Assembly: GCA_019347795.1 (NCBI GenBank)
Contig: JAHWKS010000444.1
Coordinates: forward strand, 1-5,603
Reading direction: 5' to 3'
Origin: Planctomycetota bacterium
GTDB taxonomy: Bacteria; Planctomycetota; Planctomycetia; Pirellulales; Pirellulaceae
DNA: 5,603 nucleotides
Positions 1 through 5,603 of this stretch are shown here, one piece after another; the first letter of the stretch is position 1, and the number at the start of each line of letters is the position of its first letter. A program made the position numbers and the translations under genes. The notes under the pieces are model-generated. The model did not search any database and was not told the DNA's origin. It saw only the letters and a program-made list of their open reading frames with translations.

Positions 1-52
1 TGGAGCCCTGCTGGCTATGGGGAGGCATGCTTAGCATCGCGCGGTCGAGGGG
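1..52 (+). other. Frame-broken upstream part of the histidine kinase gene
   Basis: This stretch should encode the end of the linker between the kinase dimerisation helices and the ATPase domain, but no single frame is open through it. In the frame of the downstream kinase, codons 35-52 read H-R-A-V-E-G and continue smoothly into the kinase. That segment looks like the usual R-A-V-E-x-x-R-P motif, so homology extends upstream of the first possible start codon. A TAG at 32-34 interrupts this frame. Frame 1 just before it (bases 16-33) reads Y-G-E-A-C-L, which resembles the conserved D-L-x-E-x-x stretch expected there. One extra base near 32-34 would explain this. Bases 3-8 read E-P in yet another frame. 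Either the gene is decaying or the sequence at this edge contains errors. Confidence 0.5.
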
Positions 53-892
53 TTGCGGCCGGTGGTCGAGCAACATCAGCACGAGTTGATCGTCTCGGCG
101 CCCGACCGCCCGATCTGGGTGAACGCCGACCCGGTGCGAATGGTGCAGGTGATCGGCAACCTGCTCAGCAACGCCTGCAAGTACACGCAGCGCGGCGGCC
201 GCATCGACTTGACCATCCGCCGCGAAGGCGGCGAGGCCGAGATCGTAGTGCGCGACAACGGCGTGGGGATCGAGCCGGAGTTGGTTCCCAAGGTGTTCGA
301 TCTGTTTATGCAGGGGTCGCGTTCGCTCGATCGCTCGCAGGGGGGCCTGGGGATCGGCTTAACGCTGGTCAAGAATTTGGTCGAGATGCACAGAGGATCA
401 GTGGCCGCGCAAAGCGAAGGTCCCGGACGCGGCAGCCGGTTTTTCGTTCGCCTTCCCGCCATCGAGCACGAAGAGCACGCGCGACCTCCGAAGCGGCGGG
501 ACAGGCCGCCGCCGCGCCGCGTGCTCGTGGTGGACGACAACGTGGGGGCGGCGCAAATGCTCTCGATGCTCTTGGCCGCGCTCGGCTCCAGCCAGCTCGC
601 CGCCGCGCACGACGGGATGTCCGCTCTGGCGATGCTGCCGGAGTTCCGCCCGGAGATTGTGCTCTTGGACATCGGCCTGCCCGGCATGGATGGCTACCAG
701 GTCGCCGCCGCCATTCGCGAGAAGCCCGAGTTCGACTCCATCCTGCTGGTCGCCTTGACCGGATACGGCCAGGATGAGGACCGCCGCAAATCGCAAGCGG
801 CCGGTTTCGACGAGCACCTGGTCAAGCCCCCCGCGGTGGAGGCCATCAACAAGCTGCTCCGGCATCCGAAGTTATCGCCGGAAACCGGCTAG
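53..892 (+). CDS. Hybrid sensor histidine kinase, C-terminal part (ATPase plus receiver domain)
   Basis: This is the catalytic and receiver end of a two-component hybrid kinase, expected to be cytoplasmic or on the cytoplasmic face of the membrane. Residues count from the TTG at 53, the first possible start after the in-frame TAG at 32-34. Residues 1-135 form a HATPase_c domain: N-box N-L-L-S-N-A at 36-41, G1 box D-N-G-V-G-I at 68-73, the F-box-like V-F-D-L-F at 81-85, and the G2 box G-L-G-I-G-L at 98-103. A proline- and arginine-rich linker (136-155) leads to a receiver domain at 156-270 with the acidic pair D161/D162, phosphoacceptor D206, T236 and K258 all intact. The HisKA domain with its phosphorylated histidine is missing here, so this product alone could not autophosphorylate. 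TTG at 53 is a poor start: the GAGGGG at 47-52 abuts it with no spacer, and homology continues upstream. I therefore read this as a gene broken or mis-sequenced at its 5' side rather than a complete short protein. The signal sensed and the output are unknown. The stop overlaps that of the convergent DUF1501 gene. Confidence 0.8.
   Translation: MRPVVEQHQHELIVSAPDRPIWVNADPVRMVQVIGNLLSNACKYTQRGGRIDLTIRREGGEAEIVVRDNGVGIEPELVPKVFDLFMQGSRSLDRSQGGLGIGLTLVKNLVEMHRGSVAAQSEGPGRGSRFFVRLPAIEHEEHARPPKRRDRPPPRRVLVVDDNVGAAQMLSMLLAALGSSQLAAAHDGMSALAMLPEFRPEIVLLDIGLPGMDGYQVAAAIREKPEFDSILLVALTGYGQDEDRRKSQAAGFDEHLVKPPAVEAINKLLRHPKLSPETG
877..892. other. Short hairpin and shared CTAG double stop between convergent genes
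   Basis: The palindrome CTAG at 889-892 contains TAG on each strand: 890-892 ends the kinase, and 891-889 read on the minus strand ends the DUF1501 gene. The coding regions therefore overlap by four bases and leave no intergenic space. A perfect 5-base inverted repeat, GCCGG-AAA-CCGGC, lies at 877-889 directly before the plus-strand stop. No T-run follows it on either strand, so it does not qualify as an ordinary intrinsic terminator. Any terminator for either gene must lie inside the other gene, or termination is factor-dependent. Confidence 0.6.
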
Positions 893-2304
893 GCCAGCAC
901 CTTCTCCACGACTTTGCCCGCCACGTCGGTCAGGCGGAAGTTGCGGCCTTGGTACTTGTACGTGAGGCGCTCGTGATCGAGGCCTAGAAGGTGCAGGAGG
1001 GTGGCGTGGAAGTCGTTAATGTGGACCGGGTCTTCCGTCGGATAGTAGCCCAGCTCGTCGGTCTGGCCGACGGTGACGCCCCCCTTCACTCCGCCGCCGG
1101 CCATCCACACGCAGTAGGCGTCTTTGTGATGATCGCGGCCGGCTTTGGCGCGGTCGCTCTGCAGCATGGGAGTGCGGCCAAACTCGCTCCCCCAAACCAC
1201 AAGCGTTTCGTCCAAGAGGCCGCGCTGCTTGAGATCGCTGATGAGCGCCGCCAACGGCTGGTCCACCTGCTTGCACTTGTTGGGGAGGGCCGTGTTGATC
1301 GAGCCGTGATGGTCCCAGCCTTCGTCCATCAACTGCACAAACCGCACGCCCCGCTCAACCAGCCGGCGGGCCAGGAGGCAGTTGTTGGCGAAGCTCTCCT
1401 TCCCCGGCTGCGCCCCGTATGCGGACAGCGTCTGCGACGACTCCTGCGAAATGTCCATCAACTCCGGGACCGAGGTCTGCATGCGGAACGCCATCTCGTA
1501 CTGGCTGATGCGGGTGGCGATCTCCGGATCTCCCACGTCCGCCAGTTGCGCCTGGTTCAGCCGGTTGATGCTCTCGACGATTCGCCGGCGATCGGCGGTG
1601 GAGACGCCGTCGGGATTGGAGAGGAACAGCACGGGGTCGCCGCTGGAGCGGAACTCGATGCCTTGATACACCGTCGGCAAAAAACCGCTCCCCCACAGGC
1701 TGTTCCCGCCGCCGGCGATGGACCCGGTGTTCATCACCACGAACGCGGGGAGGTCCTCGTTCTCGCTCCCCAGACCATAAGTGATCCAAGCGCCCATGGT
1801 CGGCCGGCCGAAGCGGCCGAAGCCGGTGTGCAGGAACACCTGGGCCGGGGCGTGATTGAACTGCTCGGTGTGCAGCGTCTTGATGACCGCCAGCTCGTCG
1901 GCCACCGTGGCCAGGTGGGGCAGCAGTTCCGACATCACCACGCCCGACTGCCCGCGGGGCTGGAACTTGAAGCTCGAGCCCATCAACTTGGGATGGCCGC
2001 GGAGGAAGGCGAACCGCTGGCCTTCCAGATATTCTTCGGGACACAGCTCGCCGTCGTGCTTGTTGAGGGCCGGCTTGTGCTCGAACAGGTCGAGGTGCGA
2101 GGGCGCCCCCACCAGGTGCACGAAGATCACGTTCTTCGCCTTCGGGGCGAAGTGGGAGCTCTTCGGCGCCAGCGGGTTCTCCCGCGCCGCCGGCAGGTCG
2201 TTCGCCAGGAGCGAACCTAACGCCAGCGAGCCGACGCCGCAGCCGACCCGCTGAAAGAGCTCGCGACGCGAGAGCGATTGAAGTCGTTGGTGATAAGGAT
2301 GCAT
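889..2304 (-). CDS. DUF1501 family secreted protein (alkaline phosphatase/sulfatase-like fold)
   Basis: The 471-residue product is a full-length member of the DUF1501 family, which is very common in planctomycetes and thought to belong to the alkaline phosphatase/sulfatase-like superfamily. The N-terminus carries a twin-arginine-like motif S-R-R-E-L-F at 12-17 followed by a small-residue hydrophobic stretch at about 20-34, so Tat export is likely. The core opens with V-I-F-V-H-L near 59-64 and the G-A-P-S-H-L-D-L-F motif near 66-74, the family's version of G-G-P-S-x-x-D. Later conserved elements are D-E-G-W-D-H-H-G at 327-334, G-S-E-F-G-R-T-P at 372-379, G-R-D-H-H at 389-393 and H-I-N-D-F-H at 428-433. 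These His/Asp/Glu clusters look like metal ligands. The reaction and substrate are not known; hydrolysis of a sulfate or phosphate ester is only an inference from the fold. The ATG at 2304 is chosen because it places the RR motif near the N-terminus. There is no clear Shine-Dalgarno sequence. The gene lies 48 bases after the cytochrome/DUF1549/DUF1553 gene and probably shares its transcript. Confidence 0.94.
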   Translation of the reverse strand: MHPYHQRLQSLSRRELFQRVGCGVGSLALGSLLANDLPAARENPLAPKSSHFAPKAKNVIFVHLVGAPSHLDLFEHKPALNKHDGELCPEEYLEGQRFAFLRGHPKLMGSSFKFQPRGQSGVVMSELLPHLATVADELAVIKTLHTEQFNHAPAQVFLHTGFGRFGRPTMGAWITYGLGSENEDLPAFVVMNTGSIAGGGNSLWGSGFLPTVYQGIEFRSSGDPVLFLSNPDGVSTADRRRIVESINRLNQAQLADVGDPEIATRISQYEMAFRMQTSVPELMDISQESSQTLSAYGAQPGKESFANNCLLARRLVERGVRFVQLMDEGWDHHGSINTALPNKCKQVDQPLAALISDLKQRGLLDETLVVWGSEFGRTPMLQSDRAKAGRDHHKDAYCVWMAGGGVKGGVTVGQTDELGYYPTEDPVHINDFHATLLHLLGLDHERLTYKYQGRNFRLTDVAGKVVEKVLA

Positions 2305-2352
2305 GGTAAATGTGCCGTGTGAATAGTCGCCGACCAGCTGCGATTCGGGTTT
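2305..2352 (-). other. Intergenic spacer within probable two-gene operon
   Basis: These 48 bases separate the stop of the large cytochrome-domain gene from the ATG of the DUF1501 gene. I see no T-tailed hairpin, no convincing -35/-10 pair and no purine-rich ribosome-binding site close to the ATG. The absence of signals supports co-transcription from the promoter upstream of the first gene. Confidence 0.5.
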
Positions 2353-5300
2353 TTATCCCTTCGTGATCGTCTCGTCCAAATTGAGCAGGATGTTGCTCAC
2401 CATCAGCCAGGCCGCCATTTCCGCGGGGGGCGCATCGGCGGAGGGGAGCTTCGCCAGCAGCGTCTTCGCCGCTTGCGGATCAGCTTTGAATCGGGACAGC
2501 TCCCGCAGGTAAACATCGCGTAAGTGTATCGCCTCCACGTCGCTCGGCGCCCGAGAGACGCAGAGGCGGAAGGCGTATTGGATCCGCTCGCCGAGACTTT
2601 CGGCCGGACGATCGGTCAATATCCGCGTCGCCAGTCCAGCCGCCATTTCAATGTACGCCGGGTCGTTCATGAGCGTCAGGGCCTGAAGCGGCGTGTTGGT
2701 CCGCGGACGCTGCACCACGCAAGCGGCGCGGTCGGGGGCGTCAAAATTTACGAAGCTGGGATACGGCGCGCTGCGGCGCCAGAATACGTACAGGCCGCGG
2801 CGGAAGCGGTCCTCGTCCTTCTCCGTTTGCCACTTCGGTGCGTTGCGGCCGACGTGCCGCCACACGCCGTCCGGCTGCGGCGGGTACACCGGCGGACCGC
2901 CTTGCTTCTCGGAAAGCAGGCCGCTGATCGCCAAGGCGTTGTCCCGCACCGCTTCGGCCGAGAGGCGGAACCGCGGGCCGCGGGCGTAGAGCTTGTTCTG
3001 CGGATCGCGCTCCAGCAGTTCGGAGGTAATCCGCGACGACTGCCGATAGACGCTCGATGTGACGATCAGCCGATGGATGTGCTTCTGCGACCAGCCGCTC
3101 TCCATGAACTCGACCGCCAGCCAATCGAGTAGCTCGGGATGCGTCGGCGGCTCACCTTGTGTGCCGAAATCTTCTTCGGTCGTCACCAGCCCCTGGCCGA
3201 AGAACTCCGCCCACCAGCGATTCACCGTCACGCGCGCGGTGAGGGGGTTCGCTTCATCCGTCAGCCAATCCGCCAGCGCGAGGCGGTTCTGGGGGGCATC
3301 GGCCGGCAGGTCGTGGAGAACATGCGGCGTGCCCGGCTCGACCGGTTCGCCGGGATTGAGAAACTCGCCGCGCTTGAAGACGTGCGTCATTCGCGGCTTG
3401 TCCTCGACCATCACCAGCGTGGTCGGGGGGGCGACCGCGTCAAGTTTCTTGTCCAGCTCGGCCACTCGGTCGCGCAGCTCTTTCACTTGCGGATCGAGGC
3501 TGAGGAAGTGCTCCCGCAGCTCTTCCCGTTGCTTCTTGGTGCGCTTCTTCTCCGGCGTTTCGACGATCTTCGCGAGGTTCTCCGGCAGCGTCGCGGCGGC
3601 CGGGTCCCCCTGCATCGCCGAGAGCCGCAGCCTTCCGATGGTGCGGCCGCCGCCGTAGTGCTGGTGCAAGGTGAAGGTGAGCACCGCGCCCCCCTCGAAC
3701 CCGAGCGGTTCGGCGGCAAGGAACTCGGCCTGATGCGGCTTGCCGAACTCGGGGTTGATGGCCCAGCCGGTGGACATATCGCCGTCGATGGCCCCGGCCA
3801 CAGGCCATCGCCCCTGCGAGAAATCGGCTGTGGCGCCGTGCAGCGATATCGGCTGCGGTTCGCCGGAGTTGTTCTGCGGCGCGGCCGTCACCTCAAACTC
3901 GTACAGCACGAAGTTCGGCCGCTCCGGATGGTGCCGTCCGGGGCCGTTGCCCGGAAGCGAAGGATCCGTGAGCGTCTCCAGGCGAAAGCCGGTGATGCCG
4001 GCGAGGTCGGTGGGGACGATCACCGTATAGATGTCTTTGTCGGGCGTCTTGCCGCCCACGAGCACCGACTTGTCATCCAGGATCGTGTGCGAGGCGCCGC
4101 CCGAGGACTCGAACTGCGCGATATCGAGCACGGTCCACTGCGGCGATTTCTCCTTCGCGGCGACAACCTCTTGCTCCCACTCCGCCTGCTCGCCGGCACG
4201 GGCGGCGATCACCGCATCCAATTCCTCCTGGACGTCGTCCCGCTTCGCTTGCAGCTCGCGGCGAAGATCAGCCTGGTCGTCGTCCAGAGGCAGCTCCATC
4301 TTGGGGCCGTAAAAGTCGTAGTTGATTCCGTTGTCCCCCTTCACCTCCAGCGGCGTGTTGTTGAAGTAGGCGAAGAGGCGGTAGTAATCCTTCTGCGAGA
4401 TCGGGTCGTACTTGTGGTTGTGGCACTGGGCGCACTCGATGCTCGTGCCCAGCCAGACGAAGCCGGTGGTGTTCACCCGGTCGATGATCTGGTTGACCCG
4501 GTTCTCCTCGGGATCGACCCCCGCTTCCACGTTGCACGTGGTCAAGCGATGAAATCCGGTGGCGATCTTCTGGTCGGGCGTGGCGCCGGGCAGCAAGTCG
4601 CCGGCGATCTGCTCCCGCGTGAACTGCGTGAAAGGCATGTCGGCGTTCATCGCCCAGATCACCCAATCGCGATACGGCCACACCTCGCGATATTGATCGG
4701 CCTGGTAGCCATTCGAGTCGGCGTAGCGGGCCAGGTCGAGCCACGGCCGCGCCCACCGCTCTCCGTACGCGGGCGAAGCGAGGAGGCGATCGACGGCGCG
4801 GCGGTACGCCTCGGGCGACTCATCGGCAAGGAACGCTTCGACCTCTTCCACCAAAGGCGGCAGCCCGGTCAGATCAAGCGAAAGGCGCCGCAGCAGTTTG
4901 GCCTTCTCCGCGTCGGGCGACGGCGACAGCCCTTCCGCCTCCAGCCGATGCAAGATGAATGCATCCAGCGGCGTGCGAAGCCATTCGGCGTTTTCGACCG
5001 CCGGCAACTCGGGACGCTGCGACGGGATGTACGCCCAATGTTGCCGGACCTCGGCATCCGACGAATCGGCCTCAGCGGGCCAGTCGGCGCCTGCGGCGAT
5101 CCAGCGGCGCAGCACGCCGATCTCGTTGTCCGACAGCGGCGCCTCATCCAGCGGCATTCGCTCCTGGTCATCCAACCCGAGCACGCGCCGCAAGAGCAGG
5201 CTTCGCTCCGCGTCGCCGGGAACGATCGCCGGTCCGGAGACGCCCCCTTTCATCACGATCGATCGAGCATCCAGTCGCAGCCGGCCCTCCTGCGCATCCG

Positions 5301-5448
5301 GCCCATGGCAGGCGATGCACCGCGCCTCCAGGATCGGCTGCACGTCGCGCACAAAATCAACCGGCGCCGCGGAGGGCGGCTCGGCCAGCACCGAGGCCGG
5401 AAGGCACAACCCCACGCCCATCAGCAAACGGAGAAAGAATCGTCGCAT
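2353..5448 (-). CDS. Secreted PSD1/planctomycete cytochrome C domain protein (PSCyt1-DUF1549-DUF1553)
   Basis: The 1031-residue protein has the standard planctomycete order of domains. A Sec signal peptide spans residues 1-22 (positive M-R-R-F-F-L-R start, hydrophobic core, likely cleavage after V-L-A at 20-22). A PSCyt1 cytochrome c domain follows at about 30-124, with heme-binding C-I-A-C-H at 44-48 and M98 in E-R-M-P as the likely axial ligand. DUF1549 covers about 137-368; it contains D-L-T-G-L-P-P at 192-198 and a second heme-like motif C-A-Q-C-H at 339-343, followed by N-H-K-Y-D-P. Residues 391-434 and 633-671 look like coiled coils. They flank a beta-rich region (about 435-612) whose A-I-D-G-D-x-x-T-G-W at 553-562 resembles discoidin (F5/8 C) domains. 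DUF1553 occupies about 721-985, and the usual L-L-N-L-D-E element is near the C-terminus. The role is unknown; it is presumably periplasmic or cell-surface redox chemistry coupled to the DUF1501 partner. The ATG at 5448 is preferred because it begins exactly at the signal peptide. A TTG at 5565 would add 39 non-signal residues and lie upstream of the predicted promoter. Confidence 0.94.
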   Translation of the reverse strand: MRRFFLRLLMGVGLCLPASVLAEPPSAAPVDFVRDVQPILEARCIACHGPDAQEGRLRLDARSIVMKGGVSGPAIVPGDAERSLLLRRVLGLDDQERMPLDEAPLSDNEIGVLRRWIAAGADWPAEADSSDAEVRQHWAYIPSQRPELPAVENAEWLRTPLDAFILHRLEAEGLSPSPDAEKAKLLRRLSLDLTGLPPLVEEVEAFLADESPEAYRRAVDRLLASPAYGERWARPWLDLARYADSNGYQADQYREVWPYRDWVIWAMNADMPFTQFTREQIAGDLLPGATPDQKIATGFHRLTTCNVEAGVDPEENRVNQIIDRVNTTGFVWLGTSIECAQCHNHKYDPISQKDYYRLFAYFNNTPLEVKGDNGINYDFYGPKMELPLDDDQADLRRELQAKRDDVQEELDAVIAARAGEQAEWEQEVVAAKEKSPQWTVLDIAQFESSGGASHTILDDKSVLVGGKTPDKDIYTVIVPTDLAGITGFRLETLTDPSLPGNGPGRHHPERPNFVLYEFEVTAAPQNNSGEPQPISLHGATADFSQGRWPVAGAIDGDMSTGWAINPEFGKPHQAEFLAAEPLGFEGGAVLTFTLHQHYGGGRTIGRLRLSAMQGDPAAATLPENLAKIVETPEKKRTKKQREELREHFLSLDPQVKELRDRVAELDKKLDAVAPPTTLVMVEDKPRMTHVFKRGEFLNPGEPVEPGTPHVLHDLPADAPQNRLALADWLTDEANPLTARVTVNRWWAEFFGQGLVTTEEDFGTQGEPPTHPELLDWLAVEFMESGWSQKHIHRLIVTSSVYRQSSRITSELLERDPQNKLYARGPRFRLSAEAVRDNALAISGLLSEKQGGPPVYPPQPDGVWRHVGRNAPKWQTEKDEDRFRRGLYVFWRRSAPYPSFVNFDAPDRAACVVQRPRTNTPLQALTLMNDPAYIEMAAGLATRILTDRPAESLGERIQYAFRLCVSRAPSDVEAIHLRDVYLRELSRFKADPQAAKTLLAKLPSADAPPAEMAAWLMVSNILLNLDETITKG

Positions 5449-5502
5449 AGTCGCCAGCGGATCGGCAGGGAGGGAAAAGAGGCGGGCCAAAACACGCCCC
5501 TC

Positions 5503-5531
5503 ATTAAAGCAGAAAGCCGCGAGGTTTCCAA
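5503..5531 (-). promoter_or_regulatory. Predicted sigma-70-type promoter for the cytochrome-domain/DUF1501 operon
   Basis: Read on the minus strand, TTGGAA (5531-5526) matches the -35 consensus TTGACA at four of six positions. TTTAAT (5508-5503) matches the -10 consensus TATAAT at five of six. The spacer is exactly 17 bases (5509-5525). Transcription would begin near 5496 and leave a leader of roughly 50 bases before the ATG at 5448. The A+T content here stands out from the surrounding G+C-rich DNA. Planctomycete housekeeping promoters are assumed to resemble the general bacterial consensus. Confidence 0.55.
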
Positions 5532-5583
5532 GCGTTTTTGTTGCCGATTGCTGGCGCCAAGGCAACCCGAAGCGTGGTTGTGG
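5530..5583. repeat. Pair of 14-base imperfect direct repeats 40 bases apart upstream of the promoter
   Basis: The plus strand reads AAGCGTTTTTGTTG at 5530-5543 and AAGCGTGGTTGTGG at 5570-5583, identical at 11 of 14 positions. The starts are 40 bases apart, close to four helical turns, so both copies would lie on nearly the same face of the DNA. The first copy overlaps the -35 hexamer by two bases. The layout suits a regulator-binding site, but in a short A/T- and G/T-rich region chance similarity is possible. Confidence 0.3.
5540..5566. repeat. Inverted repeat GTTGCC/GGCAAC enclosing the palindrome TGGCGCCA
   Basis: Perfect 6-base arms lie at 5540-5545 and 5561-5566 with a 15-base spacer. 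Inside, at 5552-5559, is the 8-base perfect palindrome TGGCGCCA, slightly off the centre of the outer repeat. TTGC at 5548-5551 can also pair with GCAA at 5562-5565 across a two-base bulge. It sits directly upstream of the predicted -35 box, between the two direct repeats. It could be an operator, or the end of an upstream gene's terminator, although no T-run is adjacent. The rest of the gene-free stretch 5449-5603 shows nothing else I can support. Confidence 0.3.
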
Positions 5584-5603
5584 TAAATCAAGTTGCAGAA
5601 TCA

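Noticed and set aside
76..865. Open frames on the minus strand under the histidine kinase
   Set aside because: The plus-strand frame has every HATPase and receiver motif intact, whereas the minus-strand products show none.
1679..1684. Run of six A in the DUF1501 gene as a possible slippage site
   Set aside because: The reading frame continues through it into conserved family sequence without any disruption, and no alternative product is suggested.
991..2220. 409-codon open frame on the plus strand opposite the DUF1501 gene
   Set aside because: The product is low in complexity (many R, H, V, Q, G), has no motif and is fully antisense to a conserved family protein; it is a shadow of that gene's codon bias.
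2323..2331. ATAGTCGCC shared by the spacer before the DUF1501 gene and the bases at the ATG of the cytochrome-domain gene (5447-5455)
   Set aside because: Nine bases shared once between two sites is weak, and in the second site part of the match is the start codon itself; I see no further symmetry.
5449..5565. N-terminal extension of the cytochrome-domain protein from the TTG at 5565
   Set aside because: It would bury a clear signal peptide, has no ribosome-binding site, and spans the best promoter-like sequence in the window.
3139..5586. Very long open frame on the plus strand opposite the cytochrome-domain gene (about 815 codons)
   Set aside because: Its translation is arginine- and leucine-rich with no recognisable domain, and it lies antisense to a gene with clear domains. 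In G+C-rich DNA such antisense frames arise because stop codons are rare.

Overview
The window looks like a stretch of a Planctomycetota chromosome, probably of the Pirellula/Blastopirellula type. The DNA is G+C-rich. It carries the characteristic planctomycete pair of a large secreted protein with an N-terminal planctomycete cytochrome c domain plus DUF1549 and DUF1553, followed by a DUF1501 protein. Neither gene has an obvious Shine-Dalgarno sequence. The placement rests on remembered family knowledge, not on a search.

Layout. Bases 1-892 on the plus strand hold the 3' part of a hybrid sensor histidine kinase: an ATPase domain followed by a receiver domain. Its reading frame is broken at the left edge by a TAG at 32-34, so the dimerisation domain and the phosphorylated histidine are not visible. 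The rest of the window is read from the minus strand. A 1031-residue cytochrome/DUF1549/DUF1553 protein (5448 down to 2353) is followed after 48 bases by a 471-residue DUF1501 protein (2304 down to 889). The kinase and DUF1501 genes converge and share the palindrome CTAG (889-892), which supplies a TAG stop to both.

Regulation. A good sigma-70-like promoter (TTGGAA, 17 bases, TTTAAT) lies at 5503-5531 on the minus strand, about 50 bases before the ATG at 5448. It supports that ATG over an upstream TTG at 5565 in the same frame. Just upstream of the -35 box are a near-identical direct repeat spaced 40 bases apart and a short inverted repeat, which are candidate operator elements. There is no promoter or terminator visible between the two minus-strand genes, so they probably form an operon.

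How the genes may work together. The large protein has a Sec-type signal peptide and a c-type heme motif, so it should act outside the cytoplasmic membrane. The DUF1501 protein has a twin-arginine-type N-terminus and metal-ligand-like motifs of the alkaline phosphatase/sulfatase fold, so it should reach the same place by the Tat route. Such pairs are abundant in planctomycetes, but their substrate is not established to my knowledge. A secreted redox-plus-hydrolase module is an inference. The histidine kinase is not obviously linked to them. I see no mobile element, CRISPR array, tRNA or rRNA.
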